A DNA stretch of 37,377 bases from DAIDKA01 sp036498905. Lineage in GTDB: Bacteria; Pseudomonadota; Gammaproteobacteria; Steroidobacterales; Steroidobacteraceae. Shown here piece after piece: positions 26,452 through 33,768 of the stretch. The stretch lies in NCBI GenBank assembly GCA_036498905.1, contig DASYER010000119.1:1-37377 (forward strand). Direction: 5' to 3'. The translations under genes and the position numbers were made by a program. The notes under the pieces were generated by a model. That model was not told the origin of the DNA and ran no database searches. It saw only the letters and a program-made list of their open reading frames with translations. How positions within the stretch are numbered: the first letter of the stretch is position 1; each line of letters begins with the position of its first letter.

Positions 26452-27873
26452 ATGAACGCCACACTCAAGCCCGCTTCGGGCTTTTCTGATTTCAAAGTTG
26501 CCGACCTGAATCTCGCCGGCTGGGGCCGGCGCGAAATCGCGATCGCGGAAGTCGAGATGCCCGCCTTGATGGCGATCCGCAAGGAATACGCCGCCTCGCA
26601 GCCGCTGAAGGGCGCACGCATCACCGGTTCGCTGCACATGACCATCCAGACGGCGGTGCTGATCGAGACCCTCAAGGCGCTCGGCGCCGATGTGCGCTGG
26701 GCCTCGTGCAACATCTTCTCCACCCAGGATCATGCGGCCGCGGCCATTGCGGCCTCCGGTACCCCGGTGTTCGCCACCAAGGGCGAGTCGCTCGAGGAGT
26801 ATTGGGACTACACCCACCGCATTTTTGAATTCGCGGAGGGCAAGGGCCCGAACATGATCCTGGATGATGGTGGCGATGCGACGTTGCTCATGCACCTGGG
26901 CGTGCGGGCTGAAAAGGACGCCTCCCTGATCTCCAAGCCGGGCAGCGAAGAGGAAACCTTTCTGTACGCGGCAATCAAGAAGAAGCTCGCGAGCTCGCCG
27001 GGCTGGTACTCGAAGATGTCCAAAGAAATCCGCGGCGTCACCGAGGAGACCACGACCGGCGTGCATCGCCTGTACCAGATGCACAAGGAAGGCCGCCTGA
27101 TGTTCCCGGCCATCAACGTCAACGATTCGGTGACCAAGAGCAAGTTCGACAATCTCTATGGTTGCCGCGAATCGCTGGTGGATGGCATTAAGCGCGCCAC
27201 CGACGTGATGGTCGCCGGCAAGATCGCCGTGGTGGCCGGCTATGGCGATGTCGGCAAGGGCTCGGCGCAGGCACTGCGGGCGCTGTCGGCGCAGGTGTGG
27301 GTCACCGAGATCGACCCGATCTGCGCCCTGCAGGCGGCGATGGAAGGTTATCGCGTGGTCACCATGGATTATGCCGCCGACAAGGCCGACATATTCGTGA
27401 CCTGCACGGGTAACTTCCATGTCATCACCGGCGCCCACATGGAGCGCATGAAGAACAACGCCATCGTGTGCAATATCGGTCACTTCGACAATGAGATCGC
27501 CGTTGCCGCGCTGGAGAAGCTGAAGTGGGAGGAGATCAAGCCGCAGGTGGATCATGTGATCTATCCGGACGGCAAGCGCATCATCCTGCTGGCGAAGGGT
27601 CGCCTGGTGAATCTGGGCTGTGGCACCGGCCATCCCTCGTACGTGATGAGTTCTTCCTTCGCCAACCAGACGATCGCGCAGATCGAGCTGTACGCGAATA
27701 CCGCCAAGTACCCGGTGGGGGTCTATACCCTGCCGAAGCATCTGGACGAGAAAGTGGCCCGCCTGCAGCTGACCACGCTGAACGCCCAGTTGACCGAGCT
27801 GACCGCCGAACAGGCTGCCTATATCGGTGTTTCGGTCAAGGGTCCCTATAAGGCGGACCACTACCGCTACTGA
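26452..27873 (+). CDS. ahcY: Adenosylhomocysteinase
   Basis: A 473-residue enzyme that splits S-adenosylhomocysteine into homocysteine and adenosine, removing the main inhibitor of methyltransferases. Visible motifs are TGSLHMTIQTAVLIETL, the NAD-binding GYGDVGKGSAQALR (from residue 263), TCTGNF, NIGHFDNEI, the C-terminal LGCGTGHPSYVMS, and the terminal KADHYRY. The ATG at 26452 is chosen because GGAG lies 8 bases before it; a TTG two codons upstream is less likely. Expression should rise with SAH through the upstream riboswitch. MetK and the kinase upstream complete the SAM recycling set. Confidence 0.98.
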   Translation: MNATLKPASGFSDFKVADLNLAGWGRREIAIAEVEMPALMAIRKEYAASQPLKGARITGSLHMTIQTAVLIETLKALGADVRWASCNIFSTQDHAAAAIAASGTPVFATKGESLEEYWDYTHRIFEFAEGKGPNMILDDGGDATLLMHLGVRAEKDASLISKPGSEEETFLYAAIKKKLASSPGWYSKMSKEIRGVTEETTTGVHRLYQMHKEGRLMFPAINVNDSVTKSKFDNLYGCRESLVDGIKRATDVMVAGKIAVVAGYGDVGKGSAQALRALSAQVWVTEIDPICALQAAMEGYRVVTMDYAADKADIFVTCTGNFHVITGAHMERMKNNAIVCNIGHFDNEIAVAALEKLKWEEIKPQVDHVIYPDGKRIILLAKGRLVNLGCGTGHPSYVMSSSFANQTIAQIELYANTAKYPVGVYTLPKHLDEKVARLQLTTLNAQLTELTAEQAAYIGVSVKGPYKADHYRY

Positions 27874-27889
27874 GACCCTAAGCCCCATA

Positions 27890-27919
27890 ATCCCCCCCGA
27901 GAACTGTCTCGGGGGGGAT
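27890..27919 (+). promoter_or_regulatory. Perfect hairpin enclosing the cstA ribosome site
   Basis: ATCCCCCCCGAGA (27890-27902) pairs base for base with TCTCGGGGGGGAT (27907-27919) around an ACTG loop. It starts 17 bases after the ahcY stop and ends one base before the cstA ATG at 27921. The only purine-rich Shine-Dalgarno candidate for cstA (GGGGGGGA) is inside the stem. There is no T-tract, so translational masking of cstA fits better than termination, although attenuation of readthrough from ahcY is possible. Confidence 0.7.
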
Positions 27920-27920
27920 C

Positions 27921-29981
27921 ATGATCAAAAACATAGTCGGCATTGTTCTGGCGATCATCGGGGCCATCGCCGTCGGCGGCATCGCGCTGCACCGTAACGA
28001 ACCCATCAATGCCCTGTGGCTGGTCACCGCCGGCGTCTGTATTTATGTCATCGGCTACCGCTTCTACGCGGCCTGGATAACCGCCAAAGTTCTGACGGTC
28101 GACGACACGCGGGCAACGCCTGCCGATCGTCTCAATGACGGGCGCGACTTCGTGCCGACGCATCGCTGGATCGTCTTCGGGCATCACTTCGCGGCCATCG
28201 CAGGTCCCGGTCCGCTGGTCGGCCCGACCCTGGCCGCCCAATTCGGATACCTGCCCGGAACGCTGTGGATCCTGTTCGGTTCGGTACTCGGCGGTTGCGT
28301 GCAGGACATGATCATCCTGTTCATGTCCACCCGGCGCGACGGACGCAGCCTGGGACAGATGGCGCGCGATGAGCTCGGACCCTTCGGGGGCTTCGCTGCG
28401 CTCGCCGGCACGCTCATGATCATGATCATCCTGATCGCGGTGCTGGCGCTCGTGGTCGTGAACGCGATGAAGGGCAGCCCCTGGGCGACCTTCTCGGTAT
28501 TCGCCACCATACCGATCGCGATTGCGATCGGACTGTATGTGCGCAACGTGCGGCCCGGCCGAGTGATGGAGGCCTCCATCATCGGCATGATATTGCTGCT
28601 GGTCGGCGTTGCCGGCGGTGGCTGGATCGACCAGAGCACGCAGCTGCGCGCGATGTTCGACTACTCCGGTCCGCAGCTGGCCGCATTCGTGATCGCCTAC
28701 GGCTGGCTGGCGGCCATCATCCCGGTGTGGCTGCTGCTCGCGCCGCGCGGCTATTTGTCGACGTTCCTGAAGCTCGGCGTGATCGGGCTGCTCGCGATCT
28801 CGATCGTCGTCATTCATCCGGACCTGAAGATGCCGGCGCTCACGCGCTTCACGGCTGGCGACGGGCCGATCTTCGCCGGCAAGATCTTCCCGTTCGTCTT
28901 CATCACCATCGCCTGCGGGGCGGTCTCGGGCTTTCATGCGCTGGTCTCCAGCGGCACGACGCCGAAGCTCATCGGCAGCGAGTCCGACGTGCGCCTGGTG
29001 GGCTATGGCAGCATGGCACTCGAGTCCTTCGTGGCGATCATGGCCGTCATCGCGGCGACACTGCTGGATCCGGGGGTGTTCTTTGCGATCAACACCGGAG
29101 CCGGCGTAGTCGGGGCGGATGCGCACACCGCCGTTGCGACCATTTCGGGCTGGGGCTTCCCGGTCACGGTCGAGCAGATGCAGCAGCTGGCCCACAACAT
29201 GGGCGAGCGCACGCTCTTTGCCCGCACCGGAGGCGCGCCTTCACTGGCGGTAGGCATGGCGAGCATTTTCAGCTCCACCTTCGGCAACCGCCTGCTCGCG
29301 GCCTGGTATCACTTCGCCTTGATGTTCGAAGCGGTGTTCATCCTCACGACCATCGATGCGGGAACACGGGTCGGCCGCTTCATGCTGCAGGATTTCCTCG
29401 GTCACTTCTCGAAGCCGCTGGGCCGTACCTCCTGGTATCCGTCGGTGCTTATCACCAGCGCACTGATCGTGGCGGGCTGGGGCTATTTCCTCTACGTCGG
29501 TGTCATCGACCCCAACGGCGGCATCAACATCCTGTGGCCGCTGTTCGGCATTGCGAATCAGATGCTCGCGGCCATTGCCCTGAGTGTCGCGACCGGGATC
29601 CTGATCAAGAGCGGCAAGCTCAAGTACTCGTGGGTGACGGGCGGACCGCTCGCGTGGCTTGCAATCGTAACGACGGTCGCGGCCTGGCAGAAGGTCATGA
29701 GCCCGGATGCACAGCTCGGCTTCTTCGCCGCGGCCGCGGACCTGGCCGCGAAGCTGGCGAGCGGGGCGCTGCCGGCGGCGCGCGCCGCGGTTGCTCCGAA
29801 GCTCATCTTCAATCAGCAGCTGGATGGCTGGCTGACGATCATATTCACGGTGATCGTGTGGCTGGTGATCGGCGACATGCTGCGGGTGGCGATGCGCGCG
29901 GCACGCGGGCTGCCGACACTGGCGAGTTCCGAGGCGCCACACGTGGCACGCCTGCCGGCGGTGGGCGGAAGCGCGTCATGA
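27921..29981 (+). CDS. cstA: CstA/BtsT-family carbon starvation membrane transporter
   Basis: A 686-residue polytopic inner-membrane protein with many hydrophobic segments. CstA-family blocks are clear: THRWIVFGHHFAAIAGPGPL, FGSVLGGCVQDMIILF, GAVSGFHALVSSGTTPKLI, and IDPNGGINILWPLFGIANQ. The family includes BtsT (pyruvate/H+ symport) and CstA (peptide and pyruvate uptake on carbon starvation); the substrate here is not certain. The ATG at 27921 directly follows a hairpin that hides its ribosome site. The stop overlaps the start of ybdD by four bases, the usual CstA-YbdD pair. Confidence 0.95.
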   Translation: MIKNIVGIVLAIIGAIAVGGIALHRNEPINALWLVTAGVCIYVIGYRFYAAWITAKVLTVDDTRATPADRLNDGRDFVPTHRWIVFGHHFAAIAGPGPLVGPTLAAQFGYLPGTLWILFGSVLGGCVQDMIILFMSTRRDGRSLGQMARDELGPFGGFAALAGTLMIMIILIAVLALVVVNAMKGSPWATFSVFATIPIAIAIGLYVRNVRPGRVMEASIIGMILLLVGVAGGGWIDQSTQLRAMFDYSGPQLAAFVIAYGWLAAIIPVWLLLAPRGYLSTFLKLGVIGLLAISIVVIHPDLKMPALTRFTAGDGPIFAGKIFPFVFITIACGAVSGFHALVSSGTTPKLIGSESDVRLVGYGSMALESFVAIMAVIAATLLDPGVFFAINTGAGVVGADAHTAVATISGWGFPVTVEQMQQLAHNMGERTLFARTGGAPSLAVGMASIFSSTFGNRLLAAWYHFALMFEAVFILTTIDAGTRVGRFMLQDFLGHFSKPLGRTSWYPSVLITSALIVAGWGYFLYVGVIDPNGGINILWPLFGIANQMLAAIALSVATGILIKSGKLKYSWVTGGPLAWLAIVTTVAAWQKVMSPDAQLGFFAAAADLAAKLASGALPAARAAVAPKLIFNQQLDGWLTIIFTVIVWLVIGDMLRVAMRAARGLPTLASSEAPHVARLPAVGGSAS

Positions 29982-30178
29982 GCAGCGCCACCGTCGGTAT
30001 CGTGACCGCCTGGCGCACCTGCTGGGACGCCTTGCGGACCCTCTCGGGCGATGACGCCTATGAGCGCTATCTGAAGCATCGGGCGCAGACCCACCCGGAG
30101 GCGCCGGTACTCTCACGCCGGGCGTTCTATGTTGACGAGCAGCGGCGCAAGTGGGGTACTATTAACCGCTGCTGCTAG
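29978..30178 (+). CDS. ybdD: YbdD/YjiX-family small protein (DUF466)
   Basis: A 66-residue protein, translationally coupled to cstA (ATGA overlap). It fits the DUF466/YbdD pattern: a Trp-rich start (TAWRTCWDALRTLSGDDAYERY), then YLKHRAQTHPEAP and a FYVDEQRRKW end. YbdD and YjiX are encoded with CstA and BtsT respectively in many proteobacteria and are thought to support the transporter. The last residues CC are an odd extension. Confidence 0.88.
   Translation: MSSATVGIVTAWRTCWDALRTLSGDDAYERYLKHRAQTHPEAPVLSRRAFYVDEQRRKWGTINRCC
30132..30162 (+). promoter_or_regulatory. Weak sigma70-like promoter for petA inside ybdD
   Basis: TTGACG (30132-30137) and TACTAT (30157-30162) resemble -35 and -10 boxes but are separated by 19 bases, which is long. 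The site would give a 5' leader of about 25-30 bases for petA. The match may be chance within coding sequence. Confidence 0.25.
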
Positions 30179-30195
30179 CATCGAGACTAAAGGTA

Positions 30196-30837
30196 ATGGC
30201 GGATTTGACGGCTCACGGTTTTGTGGAAGTAAGCCCCGCGGACGGGGAAGTTGACGACAGTCGGCGCAAATTTCTCTTGCGGTCCACCATAGGCATGGGG
30301 GCCGTCGGCGTGGCATTTGTGGCGACGCCCTTCATCGAATCCTGGCTGCCCTCGGAGCGCGCCCGCGCGTTGGGAGGGCCGGCGACGGTGGACCTGGCCA
30401 AGCTCGAGGCCGGCCAGATGATCATCACGATCTGGCGCCGACAGCCCATTTATGTCGTGAGTCGCACCCCGGCGATGCTCGGACTACTGGCCAATCATGA
30501 CGATCGGCTCAAAGACGCCGTCTCGGCGGATTCCGAGCAGCCGGCCTATTGCAAGAATCCGCTGCGTTCGCGCAACGGCGAACACCTGGTGCTTATCGGT
30601 ATCTGCACGCACTTAGGCTGCCTGCCCAAGCAGCGCTTCGATGCGGGCGATCCGCAGCTGGGCGCGACTTGGCCGGGCGGCTGGCTGTGTCCCTGCCATG
30701 GCTCCCGCTTCGATCTGGCCGGTCGCGTGTTCGACGGTTCACCGGCATCGGTCAACCTGCGCATTCCGCCGTATTCGTACCCCACCCCCACGCAACTTGT
30801 CATTGGTGAGGATGGCAGTGCGGGCGCCGCCGCCTAG
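30196..30837 (+). CDS. petA: Ubiquinol-cytochrome c reductase Rieske iron-sulfur subunit
   Basis: A 213-residue Rieske protein of the cytochrome bc1 complex. A Tat-like targeting/anchor region (SRRKFLLRST, then GMGAVGVAFVATPFI) is followed by the Rieske domain: box 1 CTHLGC (137-142) and box 2 CPCHGS (from 165), giving 2Fe-2S ligands C137, H139, C165 and H168 and the disulfide pair C142/C167. VFDGSPASVNLRIPPY is also typical of bc1 Rieske proteins. It moves electrons from ubiquinol to cytochrome c1. Normally petA is followed by cytochrome b and c1 genes; here the next gene is convergent asd, so this copy is isolated. Its stop shares CTAG with the asd stop. Confidence 0.95.
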   Translation: MADLTAHGFVEVSPADGEVDDSRRKFLLRSTIGMGAVGVAFVATPFIESWLPSERARALGGPATVDLAKLEAGQMIITIWRRQPIYVVSRTPAMLGLLANHDDRLKDAVSADSEQPAYCKNPLRSRNGEHLVLIGICTHLGCLPKQRFDAGDPQLGATWPGGWLCPCHGSRFDLAGRVFDGSPASVNLRIPPYSYPTPTQLVIGEDGSAGAAA

Positions 30838-31916
30838 CCGGCGGCGCGCATCGGAACCCACCGCTCGGCGATCTGCACGGCATTCAGCGCCGCGCCCTTG
30901 AGCAGCTGATCGCCCGCGCAGAACAGGGCGATCGAGCGTCCTGACGGATCGCTCACATCCTGGCGGATGCGGCCCACCAGGACATCATCCTGGCCCGAGG
31001 CATCCTTGGGCATCGGAAAGTAATTGTTCGCCACATCATCGACGATGCGCACTCCGGGGGCTCCCTCGAGCATCGCGCGCACCTGCTGGGGCGTGATCGG
31101 GTCGCGGCATTCCAGGGTCAGGGCGACACAGTGGGCACGCAGGACCGGGACGCGCACGCAGGTCGCACTCACGCGCAGATTCGGTTCGCCGAAAATCTTG
31201 CGCGCCTCCTGCATGACCTTGGTCTCCTCCTCGTTGTAGCCCGTACCCGGATCAACGCGGGTGTTGTGACTGAATACATTGAACGCGTAGGGATGCGGCA
31301 GCACCGTGTGCCGGTATTCGCGACCCTCGAGATGGGCACGGGTGGCTTCCCGCAACTCCTCCATGGCCGCGGCGCCGGCGCCGGAGGCCGCCTGGTAGGT
31401 GGCCAGCTGCAGGCGCTGGATGGGGTTGCGCTGATGAATCGGCCACAGCGGCAAAATCGAAATGATGGCTGCGCAATTCGGGTTCGCGATGATGCCCTTG
31501 TGGGCGGCGATCTGCGCCGCGTTGATCTCCGGTATCACCAGCGGCACATCGTCGTTCATGCGAAACGCCGAGGAGTTGTCGATGACGATGGCGCCGGCGC
31601 GTGCCGCGATCGGAGCAAAGTGCTTGGAAATGCTGCCCCCGGCTGAAAACAGCGCGATATCGACGCCCGCGAAGCTCGCCTCGGTCAGCTCCCGGATGAT
31701 GACCGTCTGGCCCCGGAACTGCTGGGTCTTGCCGGCCGAGCGGGCCGAGGCCAGCAGCCGCAGCTCGGAGACGGGAAAGTTGCGCTGCTCCAGGCAGCGA
31801 GCCATTTCGACGCCGACGGCCCCCGTCGCGCCCACGACGGCGACGACAAACGCGGGGCGCGCCTGCGCGGTGTGTGCGGGGGACGGATCAGGTCGGTTCG
31901 AAGCTGAGGGCGGCAT
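30834..31916 (-). CDS. asd: Aspartate-semialdehyde dehydrogenase
   Basis: A 360-residue NADPH enzyme converting aspartyl phosphate to aspartate semialdehyde for Lys, Met, Thr and diaminopimelate synthesis. VAVVGATGAVGVEM binds NADP, IANPNCAAI carries the catalytic Cys148, and YQAASGAGAAAMEEL and NTRVDPGTGYNEEETK are typical. The ATG at 31916 follows GGAG; an in-frame Met 27 codons upstream would read through the terminator of the preceding gene and was rejected. About 18 residues before the NADP motif are Pro/Ser-rich and poorly conserved. The stop overlaps petA's stop at the palindrome CTAG (30834-30837). Confidence 0.96.
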   Translation of the reverse strand: MPPSASNRPDPSPAHTAQARPAFVVAVVGATGAVGVEMARCLEQRNFPVSELRLLASARSAGKTQQFRGQTVIIRELTEASFAGVDIALFSAGGSISKHFAPIAARAGAIVIDNSSAFRMNDDVPLVIPEINAAQIAAHKGIIANPNCAAIISILPLWPIHQRNPIQRLQLATYQAASGAGAAAMEELREATRAHLEGREYRHTVLPHPYAFNVFSHNTRVDPGTGYNEEETKVMQEARKIFGEPNLRVSATCVRVPVLRAHCVALTLECRDPITPQQVRAMLEGAPGVRIVDDVANNYFPMPKDASGQDDVLVGRIRQDVSDPSGRSIALFCAGDQLLKGAALNAVQIAERWVPMRAAG

Positions 31917-31940
31917 TAAGGGATCTCCGATGGACAGCAG

Positions 31941-31970
31941 AAATGAAAAGGCCCCGTTGTGGCGGGGCCT
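31941..31970 (-). terminator. Intrinsic terminator of the zinc-ribbon gene
   Basis: On the minus strand AGGCCCCG (31970-31963) pairs with CGGGGCCT (31956-31949) around CCACAA, followed by TTTCATTT. This is a good Rho-independent terminator 27 bases after the zinc-ribbon stop and just upstream of the asd ribosome site, so asd must be transcribed from a promoter at or within this region or by readthrough. Confidence 0.85.
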
Positions 31971-31997
31971 GCTTGAGGAAGTCGCGTATAGCGCCAA

Positions 31998-32240
31998 CTA
32001 CCCGAAGCACCCCGCGGTGGGCGCTTTGAGGGTCTTGGTCGGCTCCGGCGGCGTAGCGCCGACGGCGCGGCCGCGGCGCAGGCGCGGATTGTTTGCAATC
32101 TTGGTCAGGGGAATGCCGCTGGGCGGCGCGATGACCATCTGATACGAAATGGCAGTGCTGCCGCAGGCCGGACAACGATTGGCCCAGGAGGGGCAGTCGC
32201 GTTCACAGGCCCCACACACTCTTGCGTGCTGAATAGACAT
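31998..32240 (-). CDS. Small zinc-ribbon protein of unknown function
   Basis: An 80-residue protein with paired CxxC knuckles (C9/C12 and C23/C26) plus C16, the layout of a zinc ribbon; the N-terminus reads HARVCGACERDCPSW. The C-terminal half is basic (NNPRLRRGRAVG) and Pro-rich, ending CFG. An AGGAG ribosome site 9 bases before the ATG and a proper terminator after the stop support it as a real single-gene unit. It could bind nucleic acid or protein. No family name is justified. Confidence 0.7.
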   Translation of the reverse strand: MSIQHARVCGACERDCPSWANRCPACGSTAISYQMVIAPPSGIPLTKIANNPRLRRGRAVGATPPEPTKTLKAPTAGCFG

Positions 32241-32381
32241 AGCCGGATTCTCCTGCGGTCCCGCTGTCCCTTAAGTCGGTCGACGGCTCAAGGCCCTCGA
32301 AAAGGGGCGCAATTGTACCGGAACGAGCGGCAAACGACGAGCCTCACCGCGAGCTGGGTCGGATTCAGCCCCCGATCCGCA

Positions 32382-33182
32382 CTATTTTGGGGCGGGATCG
32401 AAGCCGTATTTGGCAAAAATCGCCCGGGCGCTCGGTGAGGAGAGGAATTTGACGAAATCCGCGGCGCCGGCGTGCGCCCCAGCGATGGTCGCGGCGGGGT
32501 AGATGATGGGGTCGTGCGAGCTGGCGGGAAAGTCGGCCACGATCCTGACCTTCTTCTCGATCAGCGCGTCGGTGCGGTACACGATGCCCAGCGCGGCTTC
32601 GCCTCGGGCAACCAGCGCCAGCGCCGCGCGGACGTTGTCCGCGGCCGCGATCTGGTCCTGCACGGCGGACCAGACGCCCAGCCGGGTCAGCGCACTCTTG
32701 GCGTACTTGCCCACCGGCACGGAGTCCGGATTGCCGGTCGCGAGCCGTCCCTCGCCCAGCAGCGTGGCAAGCGCGAAGTGGGGCACGATTTTGATGCGCA
32801 CCGTGCTGTCGGCGGGGCTGATGAGAACCAGCCGGTTGCCGAGCACATTGCGGCGCGTACTGCGGTCGATGAGGTTGCGGGCCTGCAGATAATCCATCCA
32901 CTCGGTATCGGCCGACACGAAAACATCGGCCGGTGCCCCGGCTTCGATCTGCCGCGCCAGAGCAGAGCTGGCGGCGTAGGAAAACGTGACCTCCTGACGG
33001 GTAGCGGCCGTGAACGCGGGGCCGATCTCGCTTAGCGCATCGGTGAGGGAGGAGGCCGCCAGGACCATCAGCTTCGGTTGCGTGGCAAGCGTCTGCGCCC
33101 AGCCGTTGCCCGGCACAGCGCCCAGCAATGCCAGCGCCAGAACCACTGCCAGGAGCGCGCGCCGCGTCGTGTACTGACTCAT
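32382..33182 (-). CDS. modA: Molybdate ABC transporter substrate-binding protein
   Basis: A 266-residue periplasmic binding protein with a signal peptide (TTRRALLAVVLALALLG ... GWAQ). ModA motifs are visible: LMVLAASSLTDALSEIGPAF, FSYAASSALARQIEAGAPADVF, SADTEWMDYL, GKYAKSALTRLGVW, and EAALGIVYRTDA. It captures molybdate (or tungstate) for the ModBC transporter. The second ATG of a tandem pair (33182) gives the better spacing to AGGA. It is separated from modC-modB by an oppositely oriented ModE-like gene, and a ModE-box-like site lies 19 bases upstream of the start. Confidence 0.95.
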   Translation of the reverse strand: MSQYTTRRALLAVVLALALLGAVPGNGWAQTLATQPKLMVLAASSLTDALSEIGPAFTAATRQEVTFSYAASSALARQIEAGAPADVFVSADTEWMDYLQARNLIDRSTRRNVLGNRLVLISPADSTVRIKIVPHFALATLLGEGRLATGNPDSVPVGKYAKSALTRLGVWSAVQDQIAAADNVRAALALVARGEAALGIVYRTDALIEKKVRIVADFPASSHDPIIYPAATIAGAHAGAADFVKFLSSPSARAIFAKYGFDPAPK

Positions 33183-33200
33183 CATCGTCCTGGTCCCGTG

Positions 33201-33228
33201 CGGGTCATATCCTCGGATGCATAACGAT
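33201..33228. promoter_or_regulatory. ModE-box-like operator in front of modA
   Basis: Read on the minus strand, ATCGTTATGCA (33228-33218), a 6-base gap, then GATATGACCCG. The known ModE site is ATCGTTATATA, six bases, TATATAACGAT. The first half matches 9 of 11 positions and the second 6 of 11. It lies between divergent modA and the ModE-like gene, where an autoregulated molybdate repressor would bind. Confidence 0.55.
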
Positions 33229-33297
33229 AGGGTACCCCCGCCGCGGCGCGCAAGCAGCCAGTGAAGCGGCGGCGGCAATCCCGGATAGAATGGCGCC

Positions 33298-33768
33298 ATG
33301 AGCAACTCTGCCGCGACTGTCGCCGTGCGCCTGCGCCTGGATATCGGGTCGGATTGTTCCATTGGGCCCGGGAAGATCGCGCTGCTGGAGCAGATCGAGC
33401 GCAGTGGCTCGCTGTCGAAGGCCGCGCGGATTCTGAAGATGAGCTACCGGCGCGCCTGGCTGCTGCTGGAAGATCTGAACCGCACGTTGGGTCAGCCCGT
33501 CACCACGGCCAGCGTGGGGGGCGCCGGCGGGGGCGGGGCGCGCATCACGCCATTCGGACGGCACGTGATCGCCACCTTTCGGGAAATCGAGAATGCCGCC
33601 AGCGGCGCGGCCGCCCAGAAGCTCGATTGGTTGCTGCAATCGGGAGTGACGCAGACCTCCGCAGCCGTGGCACCGCGGCGCGCCGTCACGCGCTCGCTCG
33701 CAAAGGCTAAGGCGGCGACGGATGATCCGGACCCAAAAAAACGTGGCCGCGCAGTGAAACGGTCTTGA
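33298..33768 (+). CDS. ModE-like regulator lacking molybdate-binding domains
   Basis: A 156-residue protein with the ModE N-terminal winged helix-turn-helix: GPGKIALLEQIERSGSLSKA, ARILKMSYRRAWLLLEDLNR, then a Gly-rich wing and ITPFGRHVIATFREIE. E. coli ModE is about 260 residues with a C-terminal pair of TOBE/Mop domains; here they are missing and replaced by a basic Ala/Lys tail (PDPKKRGRAVKRS). It therefore either acts without sensing molybdate directly or pairs with a separate Mop protein. It is divergent from modA across the operator-like site, and its last 62 bases overlap the end of modC on the other strand. Confidence 0.87.
   Translation: MSNSAATVAVRLRLDIGSDCSIGPGKIALLEQIERSGSLSKAARILKMSYRRAWLLLEDLNRTLGQPVTTASVGGAGGGGARITPFGRHVIATFREIENAASGAAAQKLDWLLQSGVTQTSAAVAPRRAVTRSLAKAKAATDDPDPKKRGRAVKRS

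Noticed and set aside
26434..27888. 484-codon open frame antisense to ahcY
   Set aside because: It mirrors the codon bias of a GC-rich gene on the other strand, has no recognisable domain, and lies wholly over a certain gene. Similar long antisense frames over the RND pump (12075-13541), cstA (27867-29195), metK (25067-26173) and permease 1 (3850-5103) were rejected for the same reason.
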